Shown: positions 49,113 to 60,170, counted from the stretch's first letter. The stretch: 64,000 bases of DNA from Laguncularia racemosa (GCA_037954665.1 JBBMOL010000057.1:2108001-2172000), one strand, 5' to 3'. A program made the numbers and translations. The notes: generated from the sequence alone by a model not told the origin.

Positions 49113-49429
49113 GGCTTTCGAAATCGAGCTAGATAAGCTCGGATTTCCACCGATCGAGGCAAATCGGATTTGTGGTTAAATGAACCAACTTCGATTCGTG
49201 TAAATCCTTCGATTTGTTGAGATTTGATTCCAATTGAATGATGTTTATCTCAATTCTGTTGAAGATCTGTTGGATTTGTGCAAAAAATCGAATCGAAACG
49301 GCTGAAATTCGAATTTTTCTCCTCGCCGGCGATCTCGGACCGAGGTTAAAGACGATCACGCGCCCGACGCGTGCGTTCGCTCCAGCCAATCAGATGCTAC
49401 CACGTGTCCCGGGTAAATGAAAAATTTGC

Positions 49430-49519
49430 AAAACGCGAAATCTGCTTCCCCCGCGTTTCGAACCCCTGACCTCGCACCCGCACGCACCCGCCTAACCAAG
49501 ACTCGGACCAACTGAGCTA
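49430..49519 (-). other. tRNA-like A-box/B-box module in the LTR (5' LTR)
   Basis: The minus strand carries TAGCTCAGTTGG (49519-49508), exactly the common plant tRNA A-box, and a B-box-like GGTTCGAAACG (49464-49454), then TTTT at 49433-49430. It lies in U3, in the same direction as the element, upstream of the Pol II TATA box. Confidence 0.62.
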
Positions 49520-49785
49520 GCTCATTTTCCTGATTTTGTTTATTTCGCAAATTGCATATATGCAATGCGATTTTTTTATTTTTTTGTATTTTTTTGAAAT
49601 TTCAAAATTTTGTAAAAATTATTTATTCCTTATTATTGCTATTTCTGAAATCATTTTTCAAAATTGATGTGTTTTCCTATTTATTTTTATTTTTTGAATA
49701 TTTTTCTTATTTTTTCCAAATTAGAGAAAAATTGGAAATTGATTATTATTGATTCTTAGGGCAAAAATGTGGTGTTTACATCGGT

Positions 49786-50040
49786 CTTCAAGATACTTTT
49801 GAATTAGGCCCCGTTGAGAATCCTGACTCACTCAAAAGTATAGGTGATTTGGTATCCTGTAGGACTGATAAGTGAGCCTGCTGAAATGCATTATAGTCAT
49901 AATGTAGAGATGTAGAAAATAGATTAGTTTTCTCAAGATGAGGTTCCTCAAACAAAATTCTCAAAACTAAATTATGGAGACCCTTAGCTCGGGCCCTGGT
50001 GATAGGTCCTGTGAGAGGCTGATTCCTATCAACCATCTAA
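49786..50040 (-). mobile_element. Element C, part right of the Ogre insertion
   Basis: An 82-codon frame on the minus strand starts MVDRNQPLTGPITRARAKGL. The GPITRARAK phrase is common at the end of plant Ty3/gypsy polyproteins. Joining the flanks across element B restores a continuous sequence with 37076-38014. Confidence 0.6.
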
Positions 50041-52355
50041 CTAGGTAGAGAGCCTCTTCACCTCCATAGTAAGGTCTTTATTACATTTGTTTAGGTCACT
50101 AACCTTTGTAGTGGGGTTGGTGTTGGACCTATCCTCTACCTCTACCCAAACCCTCAACACTTCAACTTTAGACTTAGTCTTCTAGTGGAGCTCATTGACT
50201 TCGGTGATCTTACACTAGGCTTCCTCCCTAATCCTCTTACCTTCCTCCTCAGCCTCTTGAGCTTTCTACTATAGTACGACACATCGTTAAAAATGTTTGG
50301 AAACAAGGAGTTTGTGCTCAGATCAAAGATCCCCTACCTGCTCGACTTCAACTCTCCAAACATCGAATGTTTTCATCACATGTGAGTTGAACTATAGGTT
50401 TAAAAGACAAAAGTTATTCAAGATCAATAACAAAATGAACATAAACTAAGGATGACCAAAGTTGGGAACTTATGCTGTACAGTTTGGCCTTAATTAACCT
50501 CTCCACACTTTATCGAGATAGACCTTGAAAGTTATCCTCTAGGATAGCTGCATCCTTAGGGAGGATCGACCCCCCTTAGGATCTCCTTGCTTTTCCTTTC
50601 GTCTCTAAGCCTGATATCCAAGTTGAAGACCTCTCATTAAGGGTAGAAGATGTGTTCCCCACCCCTTCGATGTGAAGTAGGAGCCTAAGAGCCAAAGATG
50701 CTACCTCATTGGTTACTAACAAGGTTGGCTCGGTGCCCCTTTATTGAATCTCTTGCTCTACAAACTCAAATTTCACGACCAATTGGACTACATCGTTCAA
50801 AGCCACCCTAAGCCTCCTACCGAATGCTTAGTCATGGGTACTCTTTTCTAGATGTCTAATAGGCTCCTTTAGCAACCTTTCCCTTCAACCTTTGCTGTAC
50901 TGAAGGGTTACTAACAAGTCAAGCAACAAGAACTGTGTTTCCTCGTCTTTAATGGCTAAGAGCATCTCCTTTGGCCTTAGTGAAGGGGCCTTCCTTTGTG
51001 CAACATTAGGGTAAGTGGAATTCTTACTCTTCTTAGTGGCCAAGACTACCTTATAACTTGCCAAAAGTTCATCAGGGTTGCTTTTCCTTAGCTACACATT
51101 TGTAAAAGATAACTACAAATCAGTGAAAACAAAAACAATAAACTATATGAAATATCGTATCGAACACGAGCTGGTAAGGAGACTCCATTCCTTAAGTGAA
51201 ACCAAATGAATAACTTTTCTATAGCAAGCCCACCTTCGTACGAATTAAGTGACAAGCATACCTTCCTCCCCTACACATCAAACACTTTTGAAGAGCTTGC
51301 TATCTAATGTGTACTCTTCAACAACTCTCATTACATTCCAAAAATCACCCAACCTTTTTTGAAGCTTAGATAGTAGGTAATTTACATTGGCCTTGCCACT
51401 TGGCCTCAAAGCTTAGATCATAGAGGCCCTAATTGGGTTAACCTATCTAGTTTAGACTTTCGACTTAAACTAAGACACCATCATGAAGAACTTATTCTTC
51501 TACCCATGCACTAAGGAGTCTAAACCCACCATCAACTTCCAACCAAGATGGCTAGACAGGTAGTAGTCTAGAGCTATACAAGTGGAGTAGATCATGCGAG
51601 CCGGCTCATTTAACAAGTAAAAAAATGTAAGTTGGGCCGTAAAATTTTAGCCTACATATAAAGCGGGTCGACAGCATATTAGCCTATTTAACTTAAAAAA
51701 TATGGCAAAAAAAATGTGAGTTAACCCATTAGCTATTAAGTTAATATGGGTTAACCCGCTTAACCTATAAAAAAATATAGGTTATGCTGAAAAATTTGGC
51801 CTGCTTTTAAAGCGAGCTAACCCACATTAACTTGCGAGCCAACGTAAGTCAAGACGAGTTGACCAGTTTAGCCCGCTTTCCCAACCCTACGTAGTACCAA
51901 CCATCATTTGACCTCTTTAGCCCATAAAAGATCCATAAAAGCTATGGAGTAACCCTTAAGCTGAAGAGCTTGCATAAGGCCTCGAGCGCCACCAATAGCC
52001 CACAGGTGTTTGGAACAAGTTAAGTGGGTGAAATTCTATGATATAAGAAAAACTCTCTCTAGAACTCAAAGAATGGAGTGCTGAGTCTAAACTTTATATT
52101 CTTTTAGTACAAACATAACCAACAACCGATTAGATGAGCTACTTAGTTGCTGACTTAGGGCCTCTCCAACTTCTATCCCTCAAATCGCGAATAGAAGTAC
52201 TTCCTTAAGTTCACCAACTCCTCATACGATAAGGTACTCCATACCCCATTTGGAGTGTTGCAATTCTCAATAGTCGAATATAATGGACGTATTGGTTTGG
52301 CCTCTTCACTATCATTTGCATATACGTCCCTTGAGATTTGAGTGATGGTTGCCAC
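50041..52355 (-). pseudogene. Element A antisense frame, putative gypsy-type transposase domain
   Basis: On the strand opposite to pol and just before the 3' LTR, a frame starts MATITQISRDVYANDSEEAK and contains YEELVNLRKYFYSRFEG. In later, broken frames come NTCGLLVALEALCKLF and WIFYGLKRSND. These phrases match the plant 'putative gypsy-type transposon' domain (Pfam PF04195-like): a KYFY segment, a W-R-x-L-V-ALE-LC block and a FYGLKR block. A charged coiled coil follows (EAEEEGKRIREEA, DLNKCNKDLTMEVKRLS) and continues beyond the nested elements at 37075-36650. Antisense frames at this place are known in Grande/Retand-like Tat elements. It is full of stops and interrupted by a small MITE at 51568-51890. 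Confidence 0.65.
51568..51890. mobile_element. hAT-like MITE inside element A
   Basis: About 320 bases with GC-richer ends that read towards each other: CTAGAGCTATACAAG on the left and GTAGGGTTGGGAAAG on the right (reverse complement). The interior repeats TTAACCCGC and GCGGGTCGAC-like motifs. Flanks GTAGTAGT and GTAGTACC match at six of eight bases, fitting an aged 8-bp hAT duplication. Boundaries are approximate. Confidence 0.45.
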
Positions 52356-52427
52356 GATGTCAATGCTCTTGACTCACTCGTCACTTGAACTCTTAGTCAT
52401 GTCAAAAGTACGCAAAAATTGAGGAGT

Positions 52428-52989
52428 TGGTGATAGGATTCTTTAGGCTTAGACCCCTAAGCCCAATCTAACTTGTCTAAGCTCAAGATTGAACCATAAG
52501 GATCTAATCCGAGCTCCTGGATCTTAATCAAGCCTTCTAAACAAGGAGCATAATCAACAAAGGTTAGATCGAACTACAATAGACTAATACAACCTAGAAG
52601 CATGTACCTACAATAGTTTATCCTAAGCCCAAGGTCGGGTTGGTTAAGCTTGACTATGATCCAAATAAAGAATGTGAAGAAGATAGTGAACAAATAAAGA
52701 AGATCTCAATAAAAGATTCCTATCTTATAATAGTCGAAGAAGATCTCAAAGGCATTAATCCCTTAGCCTAAAATAGCTTAGCCTCATCTCCTATTAATAA
52801 GGGATGAGATCGCATGGTACAAGATTGGAACTTTTACACTCTTATGCATTGTTTACACTCATACTCTCTAAAAGCACTTGTGTTGACTTAGTCATCAAAG
52901 GGGTTATGCCAAAGCAACCTCTAACATCCCTTTAGTCTAACTTTTCTCTTTTGCAAGTGAACAAACTCACCAAAAATCTCAGCACAACA
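52428..52989 (+). mobile_element. Element A, 3' LTR
   Basis: 562 bases from TGGTGATAGG to CACAACA. The promoter motif found in the 5' LTR is decayed here (CTATTAATAA near 52791-52800). A weak purine tract, AAAAATTGAGGAG, precedes it. Confidence 0.9.
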
Positions 52990-52994
52990 AGTAT
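52990..52994. repeat. Target-site duplication of element A, right
   Basis: AGTAT, identical to 30659-30663. Confidence 0.85.
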
Positions 52995-53486
52995 GTATAC
53001 ATAAATCCCTATACATGTGACAAATAAATATCATATAGTGTAATTATTAGAAATGGAAATTAAAAATACATTAAATTTTCAAATCATGTGAATATCTATG
53101 TTGGTAATATCTTAATTTGCCTATGTAGCATATTGACTATTTCCAATGAAGTGGTTTATATAATCTTAATATTCATGGTTTGAATTATGCTTAGTAAGTT
53201 TATAGATTGATTTTATTTTGGAATTTTAAACTTATTGGTAATTTTTTTTTAATTCTAGAATACGAAATATCACACCCCATCTTGATTTGCCTAACAACTA
53301 CTACCCCTACTCTTGTCCTTTATAAGGACAATTAAGGCTTATAATATTACAAACAAGCCTTTCTTTTCACTTAGCAAAAAAAAAAAAAAAAACAAATACT
53401 CTAGATGAGTTAGATTAAGTTTCATATTGGTGAGTGTTGATGACCTTAAAATATAGCCACAACTTAATAGTTAATATAATGCAACT
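52995..53486 (+). repeat. Dispersed block, part 3, copy beta
   Basis: Resumption of the beta copy after element A. It aligns with 15144-16101 of alpha, without the 440-base segment found there. Confidence 0.85.
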
Positions 53487-53494
53487 TGGATGAC

Positions 53495-53940
53495 TAAGGT
53501 TGTAAACAAGTCAAGTACAATACCGAGATCAACCTCGAGCTCAAGCTTAATTCGAAACTTCAAAGCTCGGACTCACAATACCAAGATCAACCTTGAGTTT
53601 GTAATTTTGAGCTCGAGCTCGAGCTCGACTAGAAGTGACACTTGATGAGCTCTAATTCAACTCAATTAAGCTCGTTTAGGCTTGATTTATATAGAAATTA
53701 TTATTTTTAAATAAAAATAAATACTAACATTCAAATTCGACTTGAAACTAAATTAGCTATGAAATTTGACTCGAACTCAATTAGGCTTGCAAGCTAATCG
53801 AGTTGAATATTATAAAGCTTGAACTCAACTTAATAAACTACTTGAACAGCTTGAACTTAAGCTTGACTTAACTAATGTCGAGCTAAACTCAAGTTTTTAT
53901 CAAGCCGAACTCAAGTAAGCTCGATTCGTTTACAACCTCA
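53495..53940. mobile_element. hAT-like MITE with empty-site evidence
   Basis: 446 bases with terminal inverted repeats TAAGGTTGTAAACAAGTC and TGAGGTTGTAAACGAATC. Flanks TGGATGAC (53487-53494) and TCAATGAC (53941-53948) agree at six of eight bases. The alpha copy at 16102-16109 has one TAAATGAT and no insert. The interior is rich in GAGCTCGAGCTCGA and has no coding capacity. Confidence 0.88.
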
Positions 53941-54185
53941 TCAATGACTTAATTACTAATACATAAAAATATATCTTATAAACATTTTCTTTTAAAAGTA
54001 TGTGAATTTTTATTCCCCAACTTTTATTCCTCAATTGCCATTTTCATCAAAATTATGAAGCATAGATATAAAAGATACAAATAAGATAATTTTTCAAATA
54101 TTAGATTTCAAACAAATATAAATCAAATACAAAATATATATTAGATAAGATATAGATAAGACACGGACAAAAAAAAAAAGATAAT

Positions 54186-54440
54186 CTAAATAGACCTTTA
54201 GTAAGTTTATGGATTGATCTTCTTTGAAACATTAACACTATTGATAAAGTTGTTTTAAGTCTTAAATCTAATATATCACATCTTAACTTGATTGGTGTGG
54301 CAACCTACACACATATCCTTTATAAGCACACTTAAGGCTTATAGTATTAAAAACATATCTTTCTTTTCACTTAATGAAAAAAACAATGCTTAAGATGGGT
54401 TAGATTAAGTTTCATACCGATGAGCTATAATGACCTTAAA
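54186..54440 (+). repeat. Dispersed block, part 3, extra partial copy
   Basis: Aligns with 53190-53450 and 15330-15580. Shared blocks are AAGTTTAT-GATTGAT, TATCCTTTATAAG-like sequence, TTAAGGCTTATA, CTTTCTTTTCACTTA and GTTAGATTAAGTTTCATA. A tandem partial duplication of beta is likely. Confidence 0.8.
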
Positions 54441-55654
54441 GGAAATCTAATAGAAATGATATAAAGTTGCCATATTGCATGTGTACCCACAATATGAAAA
54501 TCGTCTTACAAGTTGAATGTTGCAAAACTTTAATTAAGTACTTACTTATTTTATTTATTAATCATAATACATATAGTGGATAAATATATAAAAATGTCTA
54601 CGTTAAACTATAGAAAATCAATATTCTCTACCAAATAATAAAATTGGTAGACCATTTTAGATGATCTGGGTTTTAAAGAAATGGAAATCTAATTTTTAAA
54701 GGAACATATAAAATAAACAAGTATGAACTTTTTTAGTTTGGATTCTACTAGACTAATCCTATAGTTAAACCTCTTCTAATATACTTAGGTTAGAGAAGTT
54801 CTCTTCACTTAGATCTTAGCCTATTCCTAACTTGACCTATAAAAGATACTATTGGGGTATAAATCACCACTATTTAGTGAGATCCTCTTTCTTACCATAT
54901 AACAATTAACAACTAGTAAGTTATTGATCATTATCGCACTATGCATAAACAACCATATGAATACAATACTATATATAACCATCTAGAAATTGCGTGTAGC
55001 TAAGATTTATGCCCTTCAAATGACATGGGTTAAGAAATAAGTTCCAACATGTTAAATTGAAGTTCTAATCACTTTGGGCAACAACCATCTTAGCTCATGG
55101 ATTCAATATATCATTGCAAGCTCAAAGCTCAAGATGAATTAATTAATAAAACATTTGGTTGTGAGCTTATTATTGTATGTTTTCTTTCCTTTTGAAAATA
55201 ATAAATATGATAATACGTAAATATTCCCAAGAGTGTGAACATGAGAGGCTTACACATTCTACTCCTAAATCTAAGCAATGAATCCCTAAACGGAGCCCTA
55301 ATCAAAGGATGAGATTTTCTAGTACACCAGATAGTTTCTATAGGTTAAGGCGATGTTATGTCAAATGAAGAATCACCTTCGTACGGCCTCTCCATATCAT
55401 CGCATGATCTTAATGGCCTTATTCATGCAAGTTATGCAATTTATGTCTAGTTTTTATTTATTTTTTTGTAGTTATTAGTTGTCTTATGGGCTAATCATCC
55501 AAATATAGCAAACACTCGGCAAAAGATGCAATATCTCATTATGATTAGAATATTATCACAAAACAAAGCAATGCACACATATCCCATTTCCCACCACAAT
55601 TCATTTTCATTTCATAAAATGCTAGGAGTATAATTACTCAAAAGTCACTATGTA
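54441..55654. other. Intergenic, no feature recognised
   Basis: AT-rich. No frame or repeat stood out. Confidence 0.45.
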
Positions 55655-55879
55655 GTATAGTCACTTTTAAATTATAATATATCATCTCGAATTACGATTT
55701 ATAAGACCCATTAATAGTATAATTAAAACTATTAACAACTTTCTTGATATTATTAATAATTTCTATAAAACTTATCGATAGTTTTCATAAAAATTGTTGA
55801 CAATCTTATTTATATTATTAATAATTGTTATATATTGTAATTTACAATGATACACTATAACTCAAAAGTAACTATACCC
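55655..55879. mobile_element. Small MITE with long terminal inverted repeats, TA flanked
   Basis: 225 bases. The left end GTATAGTCACTTTTAAATTA and the reverse complement of the right end GGGTATAGTTACTTTTGAG match for roughly 45 bases with few differences. TA flanks both sides (55653-55654, 55880-55881), pointing to a Tc1/mariner (Stowaway-like) origin. No coding capacity. Confidence 0.7.
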
Positions 55880-55881
55880 TA

Positions 55882-58099
55882 GAATCCCTATTTCATTTTA
55901 TTAAATAAATATCCACTAAATTACAAATACAAATAATTATAGTAATCATGAAGAGTCACTCACCAGTCTATCATACTTAGTCATAATAACCCTCAGGTCA
56001 GTCAATATCACCTAGGGTGAAATCAAATAAAAAAGAAAAAAAATGTAAGGAATTTGAAGTTATGACTTAGCTTCGCTCATTTCCCGGTAAAAGACTAAAT
56101 TTTGAATTAGCGTATTTATTCAATTTATTCTGTTTTCGTTGAACAAGTAGTCGTTTTAAGCCCAGAATGTCTAGTGTCACATGATGATATTAAAATTTTG
56201 AAACTATAAGTCTAAATTTGCGTGTTATGTTAGACTAGATGGGACTTTTGACTCAATTGAAATCTGAAGACTTCAATATCATTTACTATATTTTGGATGA
56301 CCACAGGCTGAACTTATGATGATTTATAAATTTCCAGATCTTTATATTTGAGTTTCCATTAGTTTGTTTGGAGATACCATTGGTTTCCTATTCCAAATGG
56401 ATTTAGAAGTTTTCAATTATTTCGTTAATGAAATGATAGTAATATGGATTTTAAATCTCTTAAAATTACTTTTTCTAAACTTTTTAAAATTTGCGAATTC
56501 TCAAAATAAAATCTCAATTAATCAATGATAAAATGATTATCCATTTGCTTTATCGCATCATTGCAATAAATTGTGCCATAGCTTCATTAGATATTAGTAT
56601 CAATATACAAATTTACCATATGGTTTGTTAGCTCTTTAAGAGAGATAGTAAAAGACCTATATATTAATTTTTTAATATATTTTCTATATATATGTATATA
56701 TATATATATAATATGCTAAAAAAAATTAATAAATATAATTTGTTACTTTCTTTTCCGTAAAACCAATCTGTCTACGTGCAAGAGTTTTCGTAGTTTGGCT
56801 TTGAGGCCATAGTAATAAAAAATTCCACCTGCAATGCTAATTAGCAAATCCTAAAGTTGCCACAGGAATTAGTATGCCTAAGATGTGACATGCCTTTATC
56901 CCAAATTGAGGATAACGGAACTTATTAACTGCCGATAATTCATCGCATCCGATGCAACTTTTTGTTAATTTGTACTCATCTAAATAAAGTTTTAGTTTAG
57001 TTTGCTTTTATTATTGTAGAATTTTATGCTTTAAAGTCAAACTCCTATATAATAAATAAGTTTCATAAAAAATAAAATTGAAAAATCATATACTTGTAAA
57101 TTTATTTATAAATTATATCTCTCATTTATTATTAACATAGATCACAGATCTACTACTATTAATCTTAATATCCGTAAATTTACTACTTCTAATATTATAT
57201 TTGCATTTTTATTATTCTCATCATGTCAATCCATTGATATTATTTTTTCACTCACAAACTTACATCTATACATTTGGTTAGTTTAAAATTGTGGTGATCA
57301 AGTGAATATTAATGTGTCAATTGTATATATAATAAGTGACGTTTTTATTTATTTGTTTGTTTTCTTATTTTCCTTTTCATTTGTCTATGTTATATCTCTT
57401 GTAAGAGATTTCCTTCGGTCATGGTACTGATTTTTCATTTTTTTCTAGAATTTAATGTTGCTAAAGGGACATTTCTATCTTTAGCCGTAAAAGAGATATA
57501 ATGTACTCATTTTAGATCAAAACCATTGTCTCTTTGATTTATTTGTTGGTGACTTGTACCTTATATACTGGTATATTTTTATATATATTTTAATAGAATA
57601 ATTGGTAAAGAAGGAAAAAGAAACCGTTCTTCTCGGCATATTCATTGAAGAAACAAAATATCAGTCTTCGAACTTCCATAAGCCCGCTGGACTCATCCTC
57701 ATGAATCATTAGATAACTCCACTCATTAAGCTGCATTCTATATCATGGATCTATGGTTGTAGGAATTGTCGAAATCGCATTGAACTCGCACCAATCAATT
57801 TCTTAGTTTGAAAGCATCTTAATTGCTATATCTATCAGATACATGTCACTTTTCACTCGTATTATTATTTTTCAATGTTTGGCATGCCTTGGAAGATATT
57901 AAAAGGTGCTAAACGTGGTAAGGTTACTCAAAAAGTCTGCAAATGGGTTGCTGATTAGACCAAACCATTTATAAGGCTTGCTTATTAAAATGGCAAAGGT
58001 GCAAAATATGAATCCGATATAATTAATAAACGGATTTAATTGGGACTGATTCATTTGCTAACTATGACTTTTCTTCCTATTTTAGACAATGTAGGGGAT
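55882..58099. other. Intergenic with pieces of dispersed block, copy gamma
   Basis: 56270-56440 and 57930-58080 align with the beta copy at 25715-25870 and 25980-26120. The 1.5 kb between them is extra in gamma and holds nothing recognisable beyond (TA)n at about 56690-56710. Confidence 0.5.
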
Positions 58100-58542
58100 T
58101 TAATCGTATCCAACTAGGTCATTTGCCACGTTGCCACCTTAAAATGAAACAATGTAGGGAATTAACACATTTTAAATAGTCTCATTAAGTTAAGAAGGAA
58201 ACATATACAAGGGGGAATTTCGAAAGTTTTTTTTTTTCTTTTTTTTTTCATTTTTTTTGTTTTAGTACATATGATTTGCAATACTAAAAGAAGTTCCATA
58301 ATTTTCAAAGATCATTTTACATTTTCTATATATTTTTATATTTCAAAATAGTAAAAAGGTTTTTCAAAAGGATAAAATATGTTTTTCTTTATATTTTGAT
58401 AAGTGATTCAAGTCCAAGTAATGAAACCCCATAATATATATTCTACCAAGGATTGATGTTTATTTCCTGTAATGTTAAATAAATTAAATAAATGGGCACC
58501 AAACACCTTGAAATCAATTTCTAAAGGGTCCTACATGATATA
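58100..58542 (+). repeat. Dispersed block downstream of peptide copy 2, gamma
   Basis: Counterpart of 26560-26991. It is interrupted at 58552 by the MULE-type MITE. Confidence 0.8.
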
Positions 58543-58552
58543 TATTGTATTA

Positions 58553-59072
58553 GGAAAAATACATTTTTAGTTTTTAACATCTTTCTACGTTTCTATTTAA
58601 GTCTTTAATCCTTTTTTTTTTTGGTTCTATTTGATTTTTCAATGTTTTCAAAACCTCATTAAAAGAAAACTTTCGAAAAATCTATTAAGTTTTCTATCAA
58701 TCCGTAGCATGTATCAACTATAAATTGGTTTATAACAATTAAATTAACAATTTGATGGTATTAAATATGTATATTTAAATAATATAATAAAAATAATATT
58801 AAATATATTTAGTGATACAATATAATAAAAAATAATAATAATTAAAATTAAGAAAATGAGCTAAAAATTTTATGTGTACCCTTACCTCCTTGTACAACTT
58901 GCTTAAAGTTAATTAAAAGCTAATATATGTTGAATAAAAATTTTAATATATTTAATAAAGTTTTATCTTTATAAGATTTTAAAAATGTTGAAAACTCAAA
59001 TAGAAAAAAAAAAGTTTGAGATCTCAAATAAAAATGTAAGTAAACGTTAAAAACTAAAATTGTACTTTTTGC
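58553..59072. mobile_element. MULE-type MITE with 9-10 bp target-site duplication
   Basis: 520 bases. The left end reads GGAAAAATACATTTTTAG and the reverse complement of the right end GCAAAAAGTACAATTTTAG. The inverted repeat extends about 50 bases (AGTTTTTAAC, then a TTTCTATTTAAG/TTTTTATTTGAG block). TATTGTATT is present on both sides (58543-58551, 59073-59081), fitting the 9-11 bp duplication of Mutator-like elements. The beta copy holds a single TATTGGATT at 26992-27000. Confidence 0.88.
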
Positions 59073-59318
59073 TATTGTATTTTACAATGAAATAAAATGA
59101 TTTAACTGCCATTATATCCCACTCTTATAAATCATATATATATAAAAAAAAACACCACTGAAAAGGAAGATTATTTTTCATTCAAATAAGAAGTTACATT
59201 ATTTTTCTTCCCTTTGCCATTATTATTTGTCACATTGACAGGAGTATACAAAGTTTACAACAATTTCCGTGCTTGGAAATTGGTTTTATTTTGTCCCGAA
59301 TCTTCTTGTTTTAGTTCT

Positions 59319-59647
59319 TCACGCAATACATTTAACATTGACGCATTCCTGGACTTTGTTACATTGTGAAAGTACACCAACATCATTTAGTCTACATTGT
59401 ACATTTGGCACTCGCACCTGCGAGTTGATATATCACAGTAAGGAGGGCCTTTCTGACGTACTAAACTGCTGCAATCACTGCTAGAAGCACAAGGTTCTTT
59501 GGCATGAGCCATAGTAGAGCCTGAAAGTTAAGGGGGGAAAAAACGATTGGTATTGAACAGTTATCTTTTATGAAATACGTTGCATATATATGGAATAATA
59601 ACCAATAGTACGATTCCACAAGGGATGATACAATGCAATTTCTCCAT
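59319..59647 (-). pseudogene. Two-domain cysteine-rich peptide, broken copy 2
   Basis: Homologue of the gene at 27237-27564. Exon 1 (from 59647) keeps the signal peptide start MEKLHCIIPCGIVLLVII, but a deletion of about 20 bases removes the splice donor. Exon 2 (from 59520, acceptor intact) reads a first cysteine domain, EPCASSSDCSS, ending in CDISTRRCEC, with one expected cysteine changed to Arg (LVRQKG). A TAA at 59387-59389 ends it. In the next frame a second domain begins, LNDVGVLSQCNKVQECV and NVKC. It then stops at 59319, where a deletion has removed the last three cysteines. Non-functional unless another donor is used and only domain 1 is made. Confidence 0.8.
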
Positions 59648-60170
59648 GGTTTCCCTACTTTGGTTTGTTTGAAACTATAAGAAAGAAAGAACTTATTTTG
59701 ATAATCAAGTTACTCTTATTTTGTAAACTTTTCAATACACAAAGTACAGTTGATGAGGATTTTATAGTGAAAAATTTGTGTAATACTTAACAAATTGCAT
59801 CTTTAACCATAGAATCACGTAAGTTATTTAAATATTAGAATTAATGGACATTTTTCCATTAATTGTAAGAGAAGATTTATGTAATATAGAATTAATGGAT
59901 ATATATCCATTAATTGCAAAATAAAATTTACCACTATAATACATGCAATATTATGGAAAAGAATATCACAATACATTTCTATTTGTAATGGTATTTGCAA
60001 TACAACAATATATGACCAAGAATTTTTTTTCTTTTTTTTTTAATCCTTTTGTGTCTTTTTCTAATACCTATTTACAAAGCTAATACTAATATGAAATGAT
60101 ACAAGTATATAGAAAAATCATGGATATTTGCATGACATGGTAAGATTAGCCTTATTTTGATATTAATACT
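59648..60170 (-). repeat. Conserved promoter region of peptide family, copy gamma
   Basis: Counterpart of 27565-28010, including CTATAAA at 59761-59767. Confidence 0.85.

Larger units (their letters stand above)
38015..49780 (-). mobile_element. Element B: Ogre-type Ty3/gypsy retrotransposon, gag-protease deleted
   Basis: An 11.8-kb element in minus orientation. In its own sense: 5' LTR 49780-47648, tRNA-Arg primer site 47644-47627, truncated ORF1 47146-46665, RT-RNase H 46478-44769, second RNase H 44768-44276, integrase 44275-43058, a minisatellite region 42562-40144, polypurine tract 40125-40113, and 3' LTR 40112-38015. Ogre hallmarks are the tRNA-Arg site, an extra ORF1 before gag, the dual RNase H and tandem repeats in the 3' region. 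Only about 190 bases separate ORF1 from the RT frame, so gag and protease are missing. The LTRs are very similar by eye, apart from an indel of about 45 bases near 48813-48860, so the element is much younger than A. It carries at least four inactivating changes in pol and cannot move by itself. Confidence 0.93.
47648..49780 (-). mobile_element. Element B, 5' LTR (in element sense)
   Basis: 2133 bases, nearly identical to 38015-40112. It holds the U3 tRNA-like module, the TATA box at 49102-49112 and a second primer-site-like TGGCGACTCCA at 47764-47754, about 106 bases inside the LTR edge. It has about 45 bases (near 48813-48860) that the other LTR lacks, flanked by short GGTCA repeats. Confidence 0.93.
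30664..52989 (+). mobile_element. Element A: decayed Tat-lineage Ty3/gypsy retrotransposon with nested insertions
   Basis: It is bounded by diverged LTRs (30664-31209, 52428-52989) starting TG and ending CA, and flanked by a perfect AGTAT duplication. Order on the plus strand: LTR, a short leader with no recognisable gag, a protease-RT-RNase H-second RNase H-integrase relic (32280-36261), an antisense reading region, then LTR. The dual RNase H and the antisense frame before the 3' LTR point to the Tat lineage. Elements C and B together split it at 37.08-50.04 kb. Without these, A would be about 9.4 kb. The alpha and gamma copies of the surrounding block lack it. It is full of stops and cannot be active. 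Confidence 0.9.
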
